Source: Eublepharis macularius (lineage: Eukaryota; Chordata; Lepidosauria; Squamata; Eublepharidae). Taken from it: DNA of 64,000 nt. The stretch covers positions 7,150,001 through 7,214,000 of the forward strand of contig NC_072801.1 of the NCBI RefSeq assembly GCF_028583425.1, in the 5' to 3' direction. The notes under the pieces are model-generated. The model was not told the origin of the DNA and ran no database searches. It was given only the letters and a program-made list of their open reading frames with translations. Shown here piece after piece: positions 11,291-22,744 of this stretch (position 1 is the stretch's first letter; each line of letters starts with the position of its first letter). The translations under genes and the position numbers were made by a program.

Positions 11291-12041
11291 GGCCTGCTAG
11301 GGGCTTAAATACCCTGAAAGGGAAAGACCCTCCCCTCTTCTAGCTGGGGCTTGAGTGAGACTCAGTCCTACAAGGAAGCATAATCCCTCGGAGCCATTAT
11401 CGGGCCCACTGTAGCTGCCACTCCTGCCAATTGGAGGGAGAAGCTGGGGGGCCCATGGGGACTGGCCCTGTAGGAGTGAGATGCAGCTGCCCCAGAGTCT
11501 GGCAAACTGACAGCATCTTCTTGAACTGAGGCTTCTGGAGCAGCCCCTCCTGTTCTGGAGCAGCCCCTCCAGGTCTCAGGGACCCAGTCTTGAGTTTGAA
11601 AATATATCCTGGAAAGGGTTGTGACTAAGAGTCTCTCTAGACAAGACCTCTTGCACAAGGACACTCAAGTAAGCTGAGATGCAATGTTAGATGGGAAATG
11701 TAGGAGTTTAAAAGATGGAGCCAAAAGCTTCATCAGTTTTACCTCTCTACAAAGAGCCAGAGATTGCTCCTTAGAGGGTTTGTTTATTTCTTCTTTTGCC
11801 TCCCCTACTGGGAGGTGAAATTAATATAGCCTTCAGGGAAGAGGAAATTAACAAACCCTACAAAGAGCAATCAGTTCTTTATAGAGAGGTGAAACTTCTC
11901 TACAAAGAAACTGTGCTGGCTCTAAAGAGGTGAAAATGACAGTGCCTTCCAATCTGCCCTTTTACACTACAGTTCCCAGCTAACATTGCGTCTCCTTTTA
12001 CTTGAGCATCAACATGTATTCGTCTCATTTGGAGAGACTCA
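11291..12041. other. No recognised gene
   Basis: No recognised coding domain or RNA gene. The CTACAAAGAG phrase recurs (near 11750, 11860 and 11900) in both orientations around short AT-rich DNA, which hints at a decayed small repeat but is not decisive. Confidence 0.35.
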
Positions 12042-12159
12042 GGGCCAAGCTACACATGACGAATGACACTTGAACGGCAAGTGGATTGAGTGGAGGGCAA
12101 GTGAACAGGGAGAAATACACTTGCTGTTCAAGTGTCATTCGTGATGTGTAGCTTGGCCT
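12042..12159. repeat. Small palindromic MITE with arms of about 42 bp
   Basis: The left arm starts GGGCCAAGCTACACATGACG and the right arm is its near-perfect complement ending at GCTTGGCCTT, separated by about 35 bp. It is non-coding and would fold into a long hairpin. No clear target duplication was found by eye. Confidence 0.75.
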
Positions 12160-13014
12160 TAAATGATTGGTTGCGATTGCACAGAAGGCTTTGACCCTCC
12201 TGAACAGCCACCCCATTCCCAGCCAATCTGGTAAGAGCAGGCCTCAAGTGCACATGGCCTCCCTGTCAGACCGCCCCCCTTGCTGTGGCAAAACGCACAT
12301 TGGGAATGTCTTGTGATATGCAGCATGGGTGGAGGGGAGGAGAAGGAGCGAGAAGGAGCCTGATGCTGCCCCAAGGCCACGTTATGGATAATGATGTTAA
12401 TGATGTTCTCTGTCTATTAAAATGTCTCATTGTCTGCCTGCCTACATGAAGTCAATTTCAGAGGTTGTCATCATCCAAGTACACAGAACTTTGTAATAAA
12501 TGTTGCCTTCCCCCTGGGGAAAAAGAAAGGTGAACCTCACACAGTCCCCAAAGATCTCTCCACGATGAGTCCACAGAATACTTAAAATGATTTATGACTA
12601 CAGAGTCCATTTCTGGAAATAAGACAGTTTCCCTGCATATCATAACTAAAGAGACATTATTTCAAGGAGGGAACCAGGAAAATGATCTGTGCAGCAACCT
12701 CTCCTGCCGTCGCTGCCATTTTTGACAAGACCCGCCCCTCCGCCCTGCAACAGACCTTCAGCAATAAAATGGCAAGACATTAAGAATATCATTCCAAATG
12801 AGGAGGAACCAAGATATCTGAGCAAGGCCTATCAGGACGAGCCAATATTCTCAAGTTTCATTTCTACTTCATCAGCAGTTTGTGTTCTCTGCTCTTCTGT
12901 CCTACATACATAGTGCTGTTTCTTTCCAGCGCAATTTGTATGGTATTTATACAGCATACTCACGTTATACCTACATACTTGCAAATACCTATAGGTATTT
13001 TGCATGTGCCCTGA
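12160..13014. other. No recognised gene
   Basis: No recognised gene, RNA gene or defined repeat. Confidence 0.35.
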
Positions 13015-13200
13015 CCTGGATAGCCCAGGTGAGCCTGATCTCATCAGATCTCAGAAGTTAAGCAGGGTTGGCCTTGGTTAGTAATTGGATGGGAGACCTC
13101 CAAGGAAGACCAGGGTTGCAGAGGCAGGCAATGGCAAACCACCACACCAGGGGTCTCCATAAGTCAGCTATGACTTGAGGCCACTCTCCAACACCACTTT
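13015..13200 (+). repeat. 5S rRNA-derived SINE (SINE3-like), plus strand
   Basis: The copy contains GATCTCATCAGATCTCAGAAG, TTAAGCAGGGTTGGCCTTGG and TTAGTAATTGGATGGGAGACC, matching the internal promoter half of vertebrate 5S rRNA with moderate divergence. A SINE-specific body follows (GGCAGGCAATGGCAAACCACC) and then a TAAGTCAGCTATGACTTGA tail. It is not a functional 5S gene. Confidence 0.85.
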
Positions 13201-13769
13201 GCATGCATGATTTGAATGTTGGTTTGGGGCTGCACCAATCATGTTGAAGAATGCCTGCACATTTGATGAGACAGTCCTTAGTGACTGTCTTCCTTCTAGC
13301 TCGTACTGTCTGGGCATCTTTCAGTCTGTCCTTCCATTGCATTTTAATCCTACATTTCCTGCAAAGAGCTGAGGCTCATGAACAGTCTTTGGGCTGGATT
13401 GGGTCTCTTGCATAACCTGAAGATTCCAGCGAATTTTACCAATTTTACCAGCTGCAGAAGCCACAAGGATGGTCCTTTAGCCATCCACAAACTAACCCTG
13501 GCTATCATCGGTATTCTACTCAATGAGAACAAAGCATCATTTTAATATGATATAAACTAGTAATAATAGCATTTGATATGATTAATATGAAGGCTTGTTC
13601 CATTTTCTGTTTAAGCAGCTTTTGACAAATATTAATAAATTACCAGCACTGAGCAAATAAGTTGCACTGAATAATTTAGCCAACTGCTTTTGATGCATGT
13701 AGAATAGCAGCAGAGATTTCCTGGAAGGTAGCTTTCCTGCAGAAGTATCCAACGGGTCCAACATTTTTT

Positions 13770-13930
13770 TAAACCTTATTTATTTATTTAAATGTTATGC
13801 CACTTTCTCCCGTGTTCAAACTAATTTACAAATAGAGTAAAATACATTAAAAACAGTAAAACATCAAATCCCATTTAAAATACTAAAGGCATTCAAGTAG
13901 CCAAATGCTGACCCAAACATCCGCCACAAA
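13770..13930 (-). repeat. LINE 3'-tail fragment (L2-like), minus strand
   Basis: Begins with a TTATTTATTTATTTAAATGTTATGCCAC block, the complement of a LINE 3' end terminating in an AAATAAATAAA tail, then AT-rich 3'-UTR-like DNA. Short and decayed. Confidence 0.4.
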
Positions 13931-15349
13931 AATGTAGAACTGAGCAAATTTAAATCTGCTTATTTTTTGTGCAATAGTCTGACAGCTGGAACTTAAGCCA
14001 GCCCCTGCAGCTTCAACTTCACTCCTCCAAAAAGTGCCATCTTAACATCTTTCTTTTTTTACATGAGAATCGAAGAGACATGTTTAAATTACTGCATTGA
14101 TTTGATGAGAAATATGCAAATAGGGAATACTGGAATGTTTTTATCTGCTCTGATTTGGCTATCATACCAGACACCTGTTCTTCAATGCTTAGAATATCCC
14201 CAGGGTTCTCTCTCTGTATACAGTTGCAAAGGCCTAAGATTTTTTTAAAAAATCTAAATGGACATTTGCATTCACCAACTCTTCCCTCTGCCATAGCCTT
14301 ATTCATCCCAATCCAGCCAAGCATGTACTGATGGAAATGGTAAATAAAGGCTACAGTGTCCTACACCTGTCCCCTCCGACTTCTTCCATCAATGTAGCTA
14401 TGCTGACAAAGAGGCAGGAAGAGCAATTTCATCCTCTGTCCTGCCTCTGTGCAGCTCCCAGCCAACATGGGTCCTGTGACTCCCTAAACCAACTTTCCCA
14501 GGCTCAGATAGGGCTGTGGGGGGACAAGAAAAAGCTCAGCACTGATGGATTGTTGGACCAAACTAGGGCACTCATAGCATGGCCCTACAACATAAAATAT
14601 ACCACTTGAAGTAATCTGTAGCATGAGCACAATTCAACATGCTGCTTCTAAATCCAAAAAAGGCACACAATCAATTGCATTCTCCTCCCACGCACCCCCC
14701 TATTAAGAAACACATGCACTCAGACCTGGAAGTACGCAAGGATAAGAATGCAGGGGTTTAACTGAAGTGTTTTGTTTTCTCGTTCCATGTGCTTGATTAT
14801 AGCAAAGGCATGGTTTTTCCTCCATTGTCTATCTGTCATCCAAATTTCTGCTGATGTCTACCAACATATGTTTTATGCAGACATGTTGGAAAAGTGGGGG
14901 GGGGGCACTGACTGGACACCTTCAACTGAAATGCCTATGTCCTCACCCTTGTGCAGTCTCAAAAATTTTAGCTCCATCCTCTGCTTCATTATCCCCCAGA
15001 GATAAAGGTCAATTTCCCCTTAGGAGGTGGGGCCACCCATTGCTGGAAGGGCATTCACTTTGGATACTGTGCTGACCCCTGGAAAGCAGGAGATCTTGGA
15101 AAGCTGTTGTCAGTTAGCACACACAGTAACACATCTGACAGCATATAAGGAAGATTTAATAGGATGTTCATGACAGAAGGAGGCATTTGCACATGACAGC
15201 TAGGTGGTGAAACGGCAGTTTCAGGTAGAAGTTTCCTTTTACCTGAATGGAGGTAACCTTAGTAAGAGGCTCAGTGGGAGAGCACCTGACTGGCATACCA
15301 AAGGCCTGTCTTTGAAGTACAGTCAAAAGGGAGGATCAGTCTGGACTGA
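13931..15349. other. No recognised gene
   Basis: No recognised gene. Several frames of 60-100 codons occur on both strands but none shows domain-like features. Confidence 0.35.
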
Positions 15350-15685
15350 CAAAAGGAAGAGCTTAATCAGACAAAGACTAATTTACTGGTGGAACTCCCT
15401 GCCACAGCCTGTAGCCAGGGGCACCCTTTCCATCAGCTTTTAAAAGGAGTTCAGCAGAGTCACGTAGGAGAGCGTCATCAATGCCTATGAGCCACAATGG
15501 TTTAAAGGAACTTGCATGTTCAGAAGCAGATGCCGTCTCAGTGGCAGTGCAGAGGGGCCTTTGCAGCCTTTGCAGGCTGTCTGGAGGCCCCCCAGGGGTA
15601 TCTGGCTCACCACTGGGGGAAACGGGGTGCTGGACTTGATGGCCCATTGATCTGATCTGGCATGGCTGCTCTTATGCCTGAAGGG
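15350..15685 (+). repeat. CR1-type LINE 3' end, plus strand
   Basis: Contains the decayed ORF2 terminus (TGGTGGAACTCCCTGCCACAG) and the CR1-like closing phrase GGATGGCCCATTG...CTGGCATGGCTGCTCTTATG. Truncated at the 5' side, as usual for LINEs. Confidence 0.6.
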
Positions 15686-15689
15686 TTTA

Positions 15690-16030
15690 TTTTAGTTTTT
15701 CAGTTATGTCATTTATAGTCTGCCTTTCTCATGGAGACTCAAGGCGGATTACACAGTGTGAGATTAGTACAGTCAATATCAGGAACATTTCCATAAACAA
15801 TCCCATAGAGTAAACAGATACAAGTTCACGAAGCATTAGCAATAATCCAATACAACATGGTGGTGAGGTCTCTTGTTCCTAACTCTTTAGTGGATCCTCT
15901 GAGATCCCCTCCCTACAATACAGACCTCCTATCTGAGTAAAAAGCCTTTTTGAATAATTCAGTTTTGCACCATTTGCGGAAAGCCAGAAGAGTGGGGGCT
16001 CTCCTGACCTCCTCTGGACATTCTGTGATG
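15690..16030 (-). repeat. L2 LINE 3' UTR fragment, minus strand
   Basis: The complement ends in AGTCTCCATGAGAAAGGCAGACTATAAATG, the same 3' end found at 28540, 39655-40180 and 44553. The adjoining block about inverted GGAAAGCCAGAAGAGTGGGGGC matches the L2 copy at 44553-48275. Confidence 0.65.
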
Positions 16031-17442
16031 TTAGAATCTCAAATACCAGCAGGTCCTGGGAAAGGCCATTCGATCCCTGAGACCCTGGGGACCCACTGTC
16101 AGTCAGAGGAGAATGCTGAGTTCGCTGGCATAAAGCATCTTTATATATTCATAAGTGTAAACTTAAAAAAAAAAACCCTACAGGCTTTTCTAGATTCCAC
16201 AACGTTATATTTTGGGTTGGCTAAAACACTGCAACATGTGTATACATGGGGGCAGGGGTGATATGCTAACCTTCTAATTTCTACAGCTCCCTCAAGCAAT
16301 ATTTGAACCATATTTTACTTAACTGTTTCCCTACTGGCACGCCACAGACATGTTTCCAAAATCTCCCCCCTTGCCTTTACAAAGATCCTGTTTTATGATG
16401 AAACATAAATCAGGCTCAGGGCATCCTCTGCCAAATTGCAAAACATGCTAGAAGACAATGTGACGTGCATGTGTGTGCGTGTGTGCGTGCGTGTGTGACA
16501 TGCATGAAGTGCATACATCAAAGTCAAGGGAAATCTTTGTATTCCGTCGGTAATGCTTACAAGGTAAAGTGGCATGCAGATTTCTTATTTAATAAATTCC
16601 CACTGAAAATTAGTTTTTCACAGTGGGAAGGATTTCAAGGCTTGCCGAGATGAACAGGCAGGATCTAATCAGTGTTCAGGCTTTGTAGATACACCAGGGC
16701 TTGGAGATATTTGAATGATCCAATTATTCTGCTGAGGCACAATAACCTTACCTGCATACTAATCAGGCAATATGCGAGCAAGAATCAAGTTGGGTTTCTC
16801 CGGAAGCCCTAGACACACACAGCTCCCGAGCTGACCTTCTGCCAATTACATTATTTTCAATTCTATTAGCTCATCTTTTGCCCGAAGGTGACATATGTGC
16901 GGATCTATAGGGGGAGAAAAATTGCCTAAATCAACTCGCCACTAGACACCATGCAGGATGGCTGCTCAGTGGCTTGAATACAAGGCATTCGTTCCAAAAG
17001 TGAATACAATTGTACAGTAAATAAGAGCGCATTTCCCTGACAAGAGACCTCTTCAGAAAACTGAGAAGTTGTCAGGCCATGAAATGCGGCTGAATCTGCC
17101 TGCTACAGGTAGTATATGTAGCAAGTTCGATTTATTCTTTGAAAAAATATCTTCGTATTGCTGCACGTTGCCACTCAGTCTTTCTGAACATGGAAGCAGG
17201 CATCGGTAAAGGGGTACTTCTCCCTGGCATTTCCTGTTTTCTGCATGTGTATTGCTGGAGCTGGCAGGAGGGGTCATTTGGGAAATATCTGTTGCTCAGA
17301 GCAGAGCCCCTGCGTTGCTTTCTGCAGGTTGGTGGTTCAGTCCCTGGCATCTCCAGCTCAAGAATGTCGAGGAGCCTGCATGAGCCAATATTCTCTGCTT
17401 TAGCCACTGCCAATCATAGCAGACAATGCTGAGCTGTGGACC
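16031..17442. other. No recognised gene
   Basis: No recognised gene. There is a short TGTGTGCG-type simple repeat near 16465-16500. Confidence 0.35.
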
Positions 17443-18060
17443 AAGGGTACAGAAGAACAGAAGAAGAGTCCTGCTGGATCAGACCAGTGGTCCATTGAGT
17501 CCAGCATTCTGTCTCACATGGTGGCCAATAGTTACTATGGATGGCCAACAATAGGGGCACAGAGGCTGAGGACTTCCCCTGGCCCAGGGAGTCAGAGGTT
17601 GACTGCCTCTAGATGCCATGGTAAGTAGCCAATGATGGACCTCTCCTCCATGAATCTGACTAATTCTCTGTTAAAGCCATCTATGCCTGTGGCCATCACA
17701 ACATCCTCTGGTAGTGCATTCCACATCTTACTCACTCGTGTAAAGTACAATTTACTTTTGTCTGGCCCGAATCTACTGTGCATCAGCTTCATTGGATGCT
17801 CTCAAGCACTAGTATTTGGGGAGAGGGAGGAAAAAGCACTCTCTGTCCACTCTCTCTACCTTGTGCATAATTTTATAAACCTATATCCTGCCCCCACTTA
17901 GCTGTCCCTTTTCTAAACTGAAAAGTCCCAAACTCTTCAGCCTTTCCTCCTAGGAAAGGTATTCCAACCACCTCATCATCTTGATTGCCCTCTTTTGTAT
18001 TTTTTCCAGCTCAGCAATGTCCTTTTTGAGATACAGTGACCAGAACTGCACACAGTATTT
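17443..18060 (-). repeat. CR1-type LINE 3' end, minus strand
   Basis: Minus-strand translation ends with the CR1 ORF2 C-terminal signature (LYFTRVSKMWNALPEDVV). The nucleotide sequence closes with the CR1-family phrase about GGACTCAATGGACCACTGGTCTGATCCAGCAGG. It is a 5'-truncated copy of about 0.6 kb lying next to the RPL17 pseudogene. Confidence 0.7.
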
Positions 18061-18118
18061 CTCCCACCCCCCATTGTTGGCTTATGTTTTATTTTTATTT
18101 GTGAGCTGAACATAGTGT

Positions 18119-18449
18119 TTATTCTTGAGCCATACATTTCTGCTTCTTCATTTTCTTTTTTGAGATTTCTTCTTCTTCTAGCATGGGAACAATCTGCTTC
18201 TTCTCCATAAGGATCATCTCAGTGTGGCAGAGAGAACTCATACAGAGTTTGATGCGACCGTGAGCCCTGTAGGTTCGCCTCCGCATTTTGGGAGTTTTGT
18301 TGACCTGAATGTGCTCAGTTACTAGAGACTCCACATGCAGACCCTTCAGCTCGGCATTGCTCTCAGCATTCTTGAGCACATGCGGGAGGAACTCAGCACT
18401 CTTCTTTGGCCAGCGCCCCTGTGTCCAGCCTCACTGCTTGGCCTGAGTG
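18119..18449 (-). pseudogene. RPL17: RPL17 processed pseudogene, C-terminal half
   Basis: The minus-strand frame reads [20 protein letters not shown], then an HIQVNK segment and [12 protein letters not shown], which is the C-terminal half of ribosomal protein L17 (uL22), a large-subunit protein of 184 residues in human. It ends with a TAA at 18119-18121, followed by an A-rich AATAAAA stretch. There are no introns, so it is a retrocopy. Upstream in the same frame the tryptophan codon of the conserved AKQWGWTQG segment has become TGA, so the copy is dead. Just beyond that stop it is broken at 18449 by hAT element 2 and resumes at 21894. Confidence 0.93.
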
Positions 18450-18606
18450 TAGGGGTGTGCAAGCCAAAAATTTTCGGCTATAGCCGAAAGTAGAAAGCCG
18501 AAAGAAAATTCTCTATCGTTAAAGCTGAAAGCCGAAACAAGAATCTCTTTCGGGATTCGGGATTCGGGATTCTTTCGGCATTATTTCGGCATTCTTTCGG
18601 CTTTTT
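18450..18606 (+). repeat. hAT end B (element 2)
   Basis: Opens TAGGGGTGTGCAAGCC and carries the GCTATAGC palindrome, CCGAAAG motifs and a short GGGATTC triplication near 18552-18576 that is not obvious in element 1. Otherwise collinear with end B of element 1 read inward from 4005. Confidence 0.8.
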
Positions 18607-18849
18607 TCTATGGGAAAATGCCTCCGTCTTCCAGGACGCCTGGAGGAGGCATTTTCCCACCGAATAAGCCCAAAATTGGTGGGGACCTTCCTCTAACCCT
18701 TCTCTAACAACCACCCAAGTTTCAGACAGATTGGACTTTGGGGGGCCATGTTATGGCCCCCCAAAGCAGGTCCCCCCATCCTCCCATAAAGGAGCATCTT
18801 CTTCATTATTTCCTATGGGGAAAAAATGAAGAAGCAGGCTTCCTTTGCC

Positions 18850-19100
18850 AGGGGTGGCATTTTGCATGCAAAATGCCCCCTTACCCTCAGGGGCCCTTCT
18901 CCCACCCCTCCTCCCACCCCCCACCAAGGCTCAGCCTGCTCCCACTTGGGGGGGGCATTTCATGGCCTCCCCAAGTAGGTGCTCTAATCTCTACCACTGA
19001 CAGCTGGGGGAGGCTTGTGTTGCCAGGGGTGGCATTTTGCATGCAAAATGCCCCCCAACCCTCTGGGGCCCTTCTCCCACCCCTCCTCCCACCCCCCACC
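18850..19100 (+). repeat. Left-arm tandem repeat, 2 units (element 2)
   Basis: The 20-bp palindrome GCATTTTGCATGCAAAATGC is at 18857 and 19032, 175 bp apart. The mirrored pair in the right arm is at 21281 and 21456, also 175 bp apart. Confidence 0.85.
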
Positions 19101-19679
19101 AAGGCTCAGCCTGCTCCCACTTGGGGGGGCCATTTCATGGCCTCCCCAAGTAGGTCCTCTCAGCCCCTAAAGTCCACCCCTTACAGCCCCACACAAACCC
19201 AATTCCCCCCCAGCTGCCGCACACAGACCCAAATCCCCACATTAGCCCCTCACAGACCCAAATCCACCCCCACCTGCCCCACACCCATAACCCCAGGAAC
19301 AGGCTGGCAAAGGCCAGCCCTCTCCCTTTGTTCCCTATGCTGGGAACTTCTAAACTCTCTTTCCCTGGGCAATTCTGCACAGCCCAGGGGTGCCACAATG
19401 GTGGGCACACTTCTGAGTGCCAGCTGGTCCCTGTGAAAGAACACCTGAACCACAGACACCCTCCCTCAAATTCCCCCACCACCTACAGAGATAGCTGGCC
19501 AGCCAGCCCCATTGTTCCCTATGATGGGAACCAACTGCACAACAAAGAATAAAACAAGAACAACACAAAATAAAGTTTTTAAAAAATTATTTTCTCCCTT
19601 CCAAAGTACAAGTAGGCAAAGCATTATGACACATTACACCAGCAGTCCCCCACACAGAAAAATAACACAACTCACTTAA

Positions 19680-20650
19680 CATCAGAGAATCACAAAGCAC
19701 GATTCCTGTCAAAAACACTTTATTTCTTGAACAGCTTTAGGTTACACAGCAGGGGGGAACACCAAAGGGCTTGGCAGCAGTATCTTACACAAAAATAACA
19801 CAACTCACTTAACATCAGAGAATCACAAAAGCACAATTCCTGTCAAAAACACTTTATTTCTTGAACAGCTTTAGGCTACACAGCAGGGGGGGGACACCAA
19901 AGGGCATGGAAGCAGTATCTTACACAAAAATAACACAACTCACTTCACATTAAAGAATCACCCCAAAAAATTGCTGTCAAAAGCACTTTATTTCTGTAAC
20001 TGCTTTAGGTTACACAGTAGGAAGGCACCACAGAGCAGGAAAGCAGTGTACTACACAAAAATAACACAACTCACTTCACATCAGAGAATCACACAAACAC
20101 AATTGCTGTCAAAAACGGTGAAGTGGGTTGTATTATTTTTTGTAGTACATTGCTATCATGCCCTTTTGTGCCCTCCTACTGTGTAACCTAAAGCTGTTCA
20201 AGAAATAAAGTGTTTTTGCCAGGAATTGTGTTTTTGTGATTCTCTGATGTTAAGTGAGTTGTGTTATTTTTGTGTAAGATACTGCTTCCATGCCCTTTGG
20301 TGTTCCCCCCCTGCTGTGTAGCCTAAAGCTGTTCAAGAAATAAAGTGTTTTTGCCAGGAATTGTGTTTTTGTGATTCTCTGATGTTAAGTGAGTTGTGTT
20401 ATTTTTGTGTAAGATACTGCTTCCATGCCCTTTGGTGTTCCCCCCCTGCTGTGTAGCCTAAAGCTGTTCAAGAAATAAAGTGTTTTTGACAGGAATTGTG
20501 CTTTTGTGATTCTCTGATGTTAAGTGAGTTGTGTTATTTTTGTGTAAGATACTGCTGCCATGCCCTTTGGTGTTCCCCCCCTGCTGTGTAGCCTAAAGCT
20601 GTTCAAGAAATAAAGTGTTTTTGACAGGAATCATGCTTTGTGATTCTCTG
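19680..20650. repeat. Bidirectional poly(A)-signal array (element 2)
   Basis: Minus-facing units carry TTTATT at 19719, 19853 and 19987 (134 bp apart). Plus-facing units carry AATAAA at 20204, 20339, 20474 and 20609 (135 bp apart). The switch lies near 20120, in a spacer shared with element 1 (GTGAAGTGGGTTGTATTATT). Unit numbers differ between the two elements, so the array expands and contracts. Confidence 0.85.
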
Positions 20651-21735
20651 ATGTTAAGTGAGTTGTGTTATTTTTCTGTGTGGGGGACTGCTGGTGTTAT
20701 GTGTCATAATGCTTTGCCTACTTGTACTTTGGAAGGGAGAAAATAATTTTTAAAAAACTTTATTTTGTGTTGTTCTTGTTTTATTCTTTGTTGTGCAGTT
20801 GGTTCCCATCATAGGGAACAATGGGGCTGGCTGGCCAGCCATCTCTGTAGGTGGTGGGGGAATTTGAGGGAGGGTGTCTGTGGTTCAGGTGCTCTTTCAC
20901 AGGGACCAGCTGGCACTCAGAAGTGTGCCCACCATTGTGGCACCCCTGGGCTGTGCAGAATTGCCCAGGGAAAGAGAGTTTAGAAGTTCCCAGCATAGGG
21001 AACAAAGGGAGAGGGCTGGCCTTTGCCAGCCTGTTCCTGGGGTTATGGGTGTGGGGCAGGTGGGGGTGGATTTGGGTCTGTGAGGGGCTAATGTGGGGAT
21101 TTGGGTCTGTGTGTGGCAGCTGGGGGGAATTGGGTTTGTGTGGAGCTGTAAGGGGTGGAATTTAGGGGCTGAGAGGACCTACTTGGGGAGGCCATGAAAT
21201 GGCCCCCCCAAGTGGGAGCAGGCTGAGCCTTGGTGGGGGGTGGGAGGAGGGGTGGGAGAAGGGCCCCAGAGGGTTGGGGGGCATTTTGCATGCAAAATGC
21301 CACCCCTGGCAACACAAGCCTCCCCCAGCTGTCAGTGGTAGAGATTAGAGCACCTACTTGGGGAGGCCATGAAATGGCCCCCCCAAGTGGGAGCAGGCTG
21401 AGCCTTGGTGGGGGGTGGGAGGAGGGGTGGGAGAAGGGCCCCTGAGGGTAAGGGGGCATTTTGCATGCAAAATGCCACCCCTGGCAAAGGAAGCCTGCTT
21501 CTTCATTTTTTCCCCATAGGAAATAATGAAGAAGATGCTCCTTTATGGGAGGATGGGGGGACCTGCTTTGGGGGGCCATAACATGGCCCCCCAAAGTCCA
21601 ATCTGTCTGAAACTTGGGTGGTTGTTAGAGAAGGGTTAGAGGAAGGTCCCCACCAATTTTGGGCTTATTCGGTGGGAAGATGCCTCCCCCAGACGTCCTG
21701 GAAGACGGAGGCATTTTCCCATTGAAAAGCCGAAT

Positions 21736-21893
21736 GAAAGACGAAAGAATCCCGAAACGTTTCGGCTTTTTTCTTTCGGCTACCCGAAACGTTTCGGGAT
21801 TCCCCGAAACGTTTCGGCATTCCCTGAAAGAAGCCGAAACACTTTTGTTTCGGCATTCTTTCGGCATTCTGAATGCCGAAACGCACATCCCTA
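21736..21893 (-). repeat. hAT end A (element 2)
   Basis: Complement of the element 1 and element 3 start. It contains three copies of CCGAAACGTTTCGG at 21752, 21784 and 21804 and ends GCACATCCCTA at 21893. Confidence 0.8.
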
Positions 21894-22105
21894 CCTGAGT
21901 GCCAACCCCACCATTGTAGCGATGAAAAGGAACACACTGCTTCTTCAATGTCACATCTTTTTAAGTATTTAGTGGCCTTCCAAATATTCATATCCTTGAT
22001 AGGTTGGGCTGACTCAGGTGCATTTTTGAAGTGGACTCGAAGGTTGGAGCTCCTTGACTTGCATAACTTTGTGGGGTTCTCTGGATCAAGCGAATAGTGA
22101 AGCAT
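21894..22105 (-). pseudogene. RPL17: RPL17 processed pseudogene, N-terminal part
   Basis: From the ATG at 22105-22103 the minus strand encodes the L17 N-terminus ([27 protein letters not shown]) with several substitutions. An extra A in an A-run after KYLK shifts the frame; the next frame continues with [10 protein letters not shown] and RYNGGVG. The sequence then reaches the duplication CCTGAGTG at the hAT insertion. Joined conceptually to 18119-18449 it covers nearly the whole protein. The short 5' leader of the mRNA appears to be missing. Confidence 0.92.
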
Positions 22106-22109
22106 TTTC

Positions 22110-22215
22110 AGAAGTGAGCTGTGGCTCCCACAAATGTTGTTAGTCTTACAGGTGCTACTGGACTCTTGCTCTTCTCCGCTGCAACAGACAAACATAGCTA
22201 CCCATCTCGATCCAT
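22110..22215 (+). repeat. Fragment of dispersed reptile repeat
   Basis: Contains TTAGTCTTACAGGTGCTACTGG and then ACAGACAAACATAGCTACC, matching the repeat at 49487-49650. It abuts the start codon end of the RPL17 retrocopy, which suggests the retrocopy landed in or next to this repeat. Confidence 0.55.
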
Positions 22216-22239
22216 TTCCTAACGTGGAGCTGGAAACCC

Positions 22240-22744
22240 AGCTAGGGTTGCCAGTTCCCTGCTGGGAGTGGAGGATCCCTTGTTTCCACCCCTGCCCCCA
22301 ATTGCCTAGCCAGCAGGAGGGGAACGCACCTCCTGAGGTGCACTCCTGGGCTGTGCAGCGCCCTCCCTGGCCTGATCTGGCCCGAATTGGGGCCAAATTG
22401 TCCTGGATTGGGCCTGAATTGGGCCCAAGCAGGCTGCTGCAGAGCACGGCAGTTCTCCTGCATTCTGCAATGGCCCAATATGGGTGGAATCAGGGCTGAA
22501 TCGGCCCAAATCAGGGCTGAATCAGCCCAGATCGGGCCCAAATTGGGCTGCTGTGGAGCACAGGAGCACTGCTGCACTCTGCAGCAGCCCAGTCTGGGCT
22601 GAATCAGTCTGAATTGGCCAGATTTGGCCTGGATCGGGCTGCTGAGGAACACAGAAATGCTCTCACACTCCACAGTGGCCTGATTCGGGTCCCAGGAGTG
22701 CTCCCAGAGTGATGTCATTGCACAGGAGAGGGAATACCCTGTCA
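22240..22744 (+). repeat. GGGTTGCCA-type repeat, left part, interrupted by CR1
   Basis: Starts CTAGGGTTGCCAGTTCC. The middle is built of degenerate GGCCCAAATTGGGC-like and CTGAATCGG-like phrases, so it is internally repetitive, and is followed by a GATGTCATTGCAC phrase. The matching right end, ending GACCTGGCAACTCTAAA, appears at 26883-26966 beyond the CR1 copy. Confidence 0.5.

Larger units (their letters stand above)
18450..21893 (-). mobile_element. hAT foldback element 2 (non-autonomous, 3.4 kb) inserted in RPL17 pseudogene
   Basis: It is flanked by a perfect 8-bp duplication CCTGAGTG (18442-18449 and 21894-21901), which is RPL17 pseudogene sequence. It begins with end B (TAGGGGTGTGCAAGCC) and closes with the complement of end A, so it lies opposite to element 1. 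Arms of about 1.1 kb mirror each other (18607-19690 and 21735-20650). Each arm has two copies of the 175-bp unit, against three in element 1. The centre holds three minus-facing and four plus-facing units of about 134-135 bp. It has no coding capacity. It shares nearly all sequence with element 1 but differs in unit numbers, so it is a separate family member. Confidence 0.93.

Noticed and set aside
13015..13200. A functional 5S rRNA gene
   Set aside because: Only the internal-promoter half matches, with substitutions, and it is fused to a SINE body; related copies lie at 11075 and 52680.
18119..18379. A functional ribosomal protein gene
   Set aside because: Intronless, with a one-base insertion, an in-frame TGA and a 3.4-kb transposon inside; it is a dead retrocopy.
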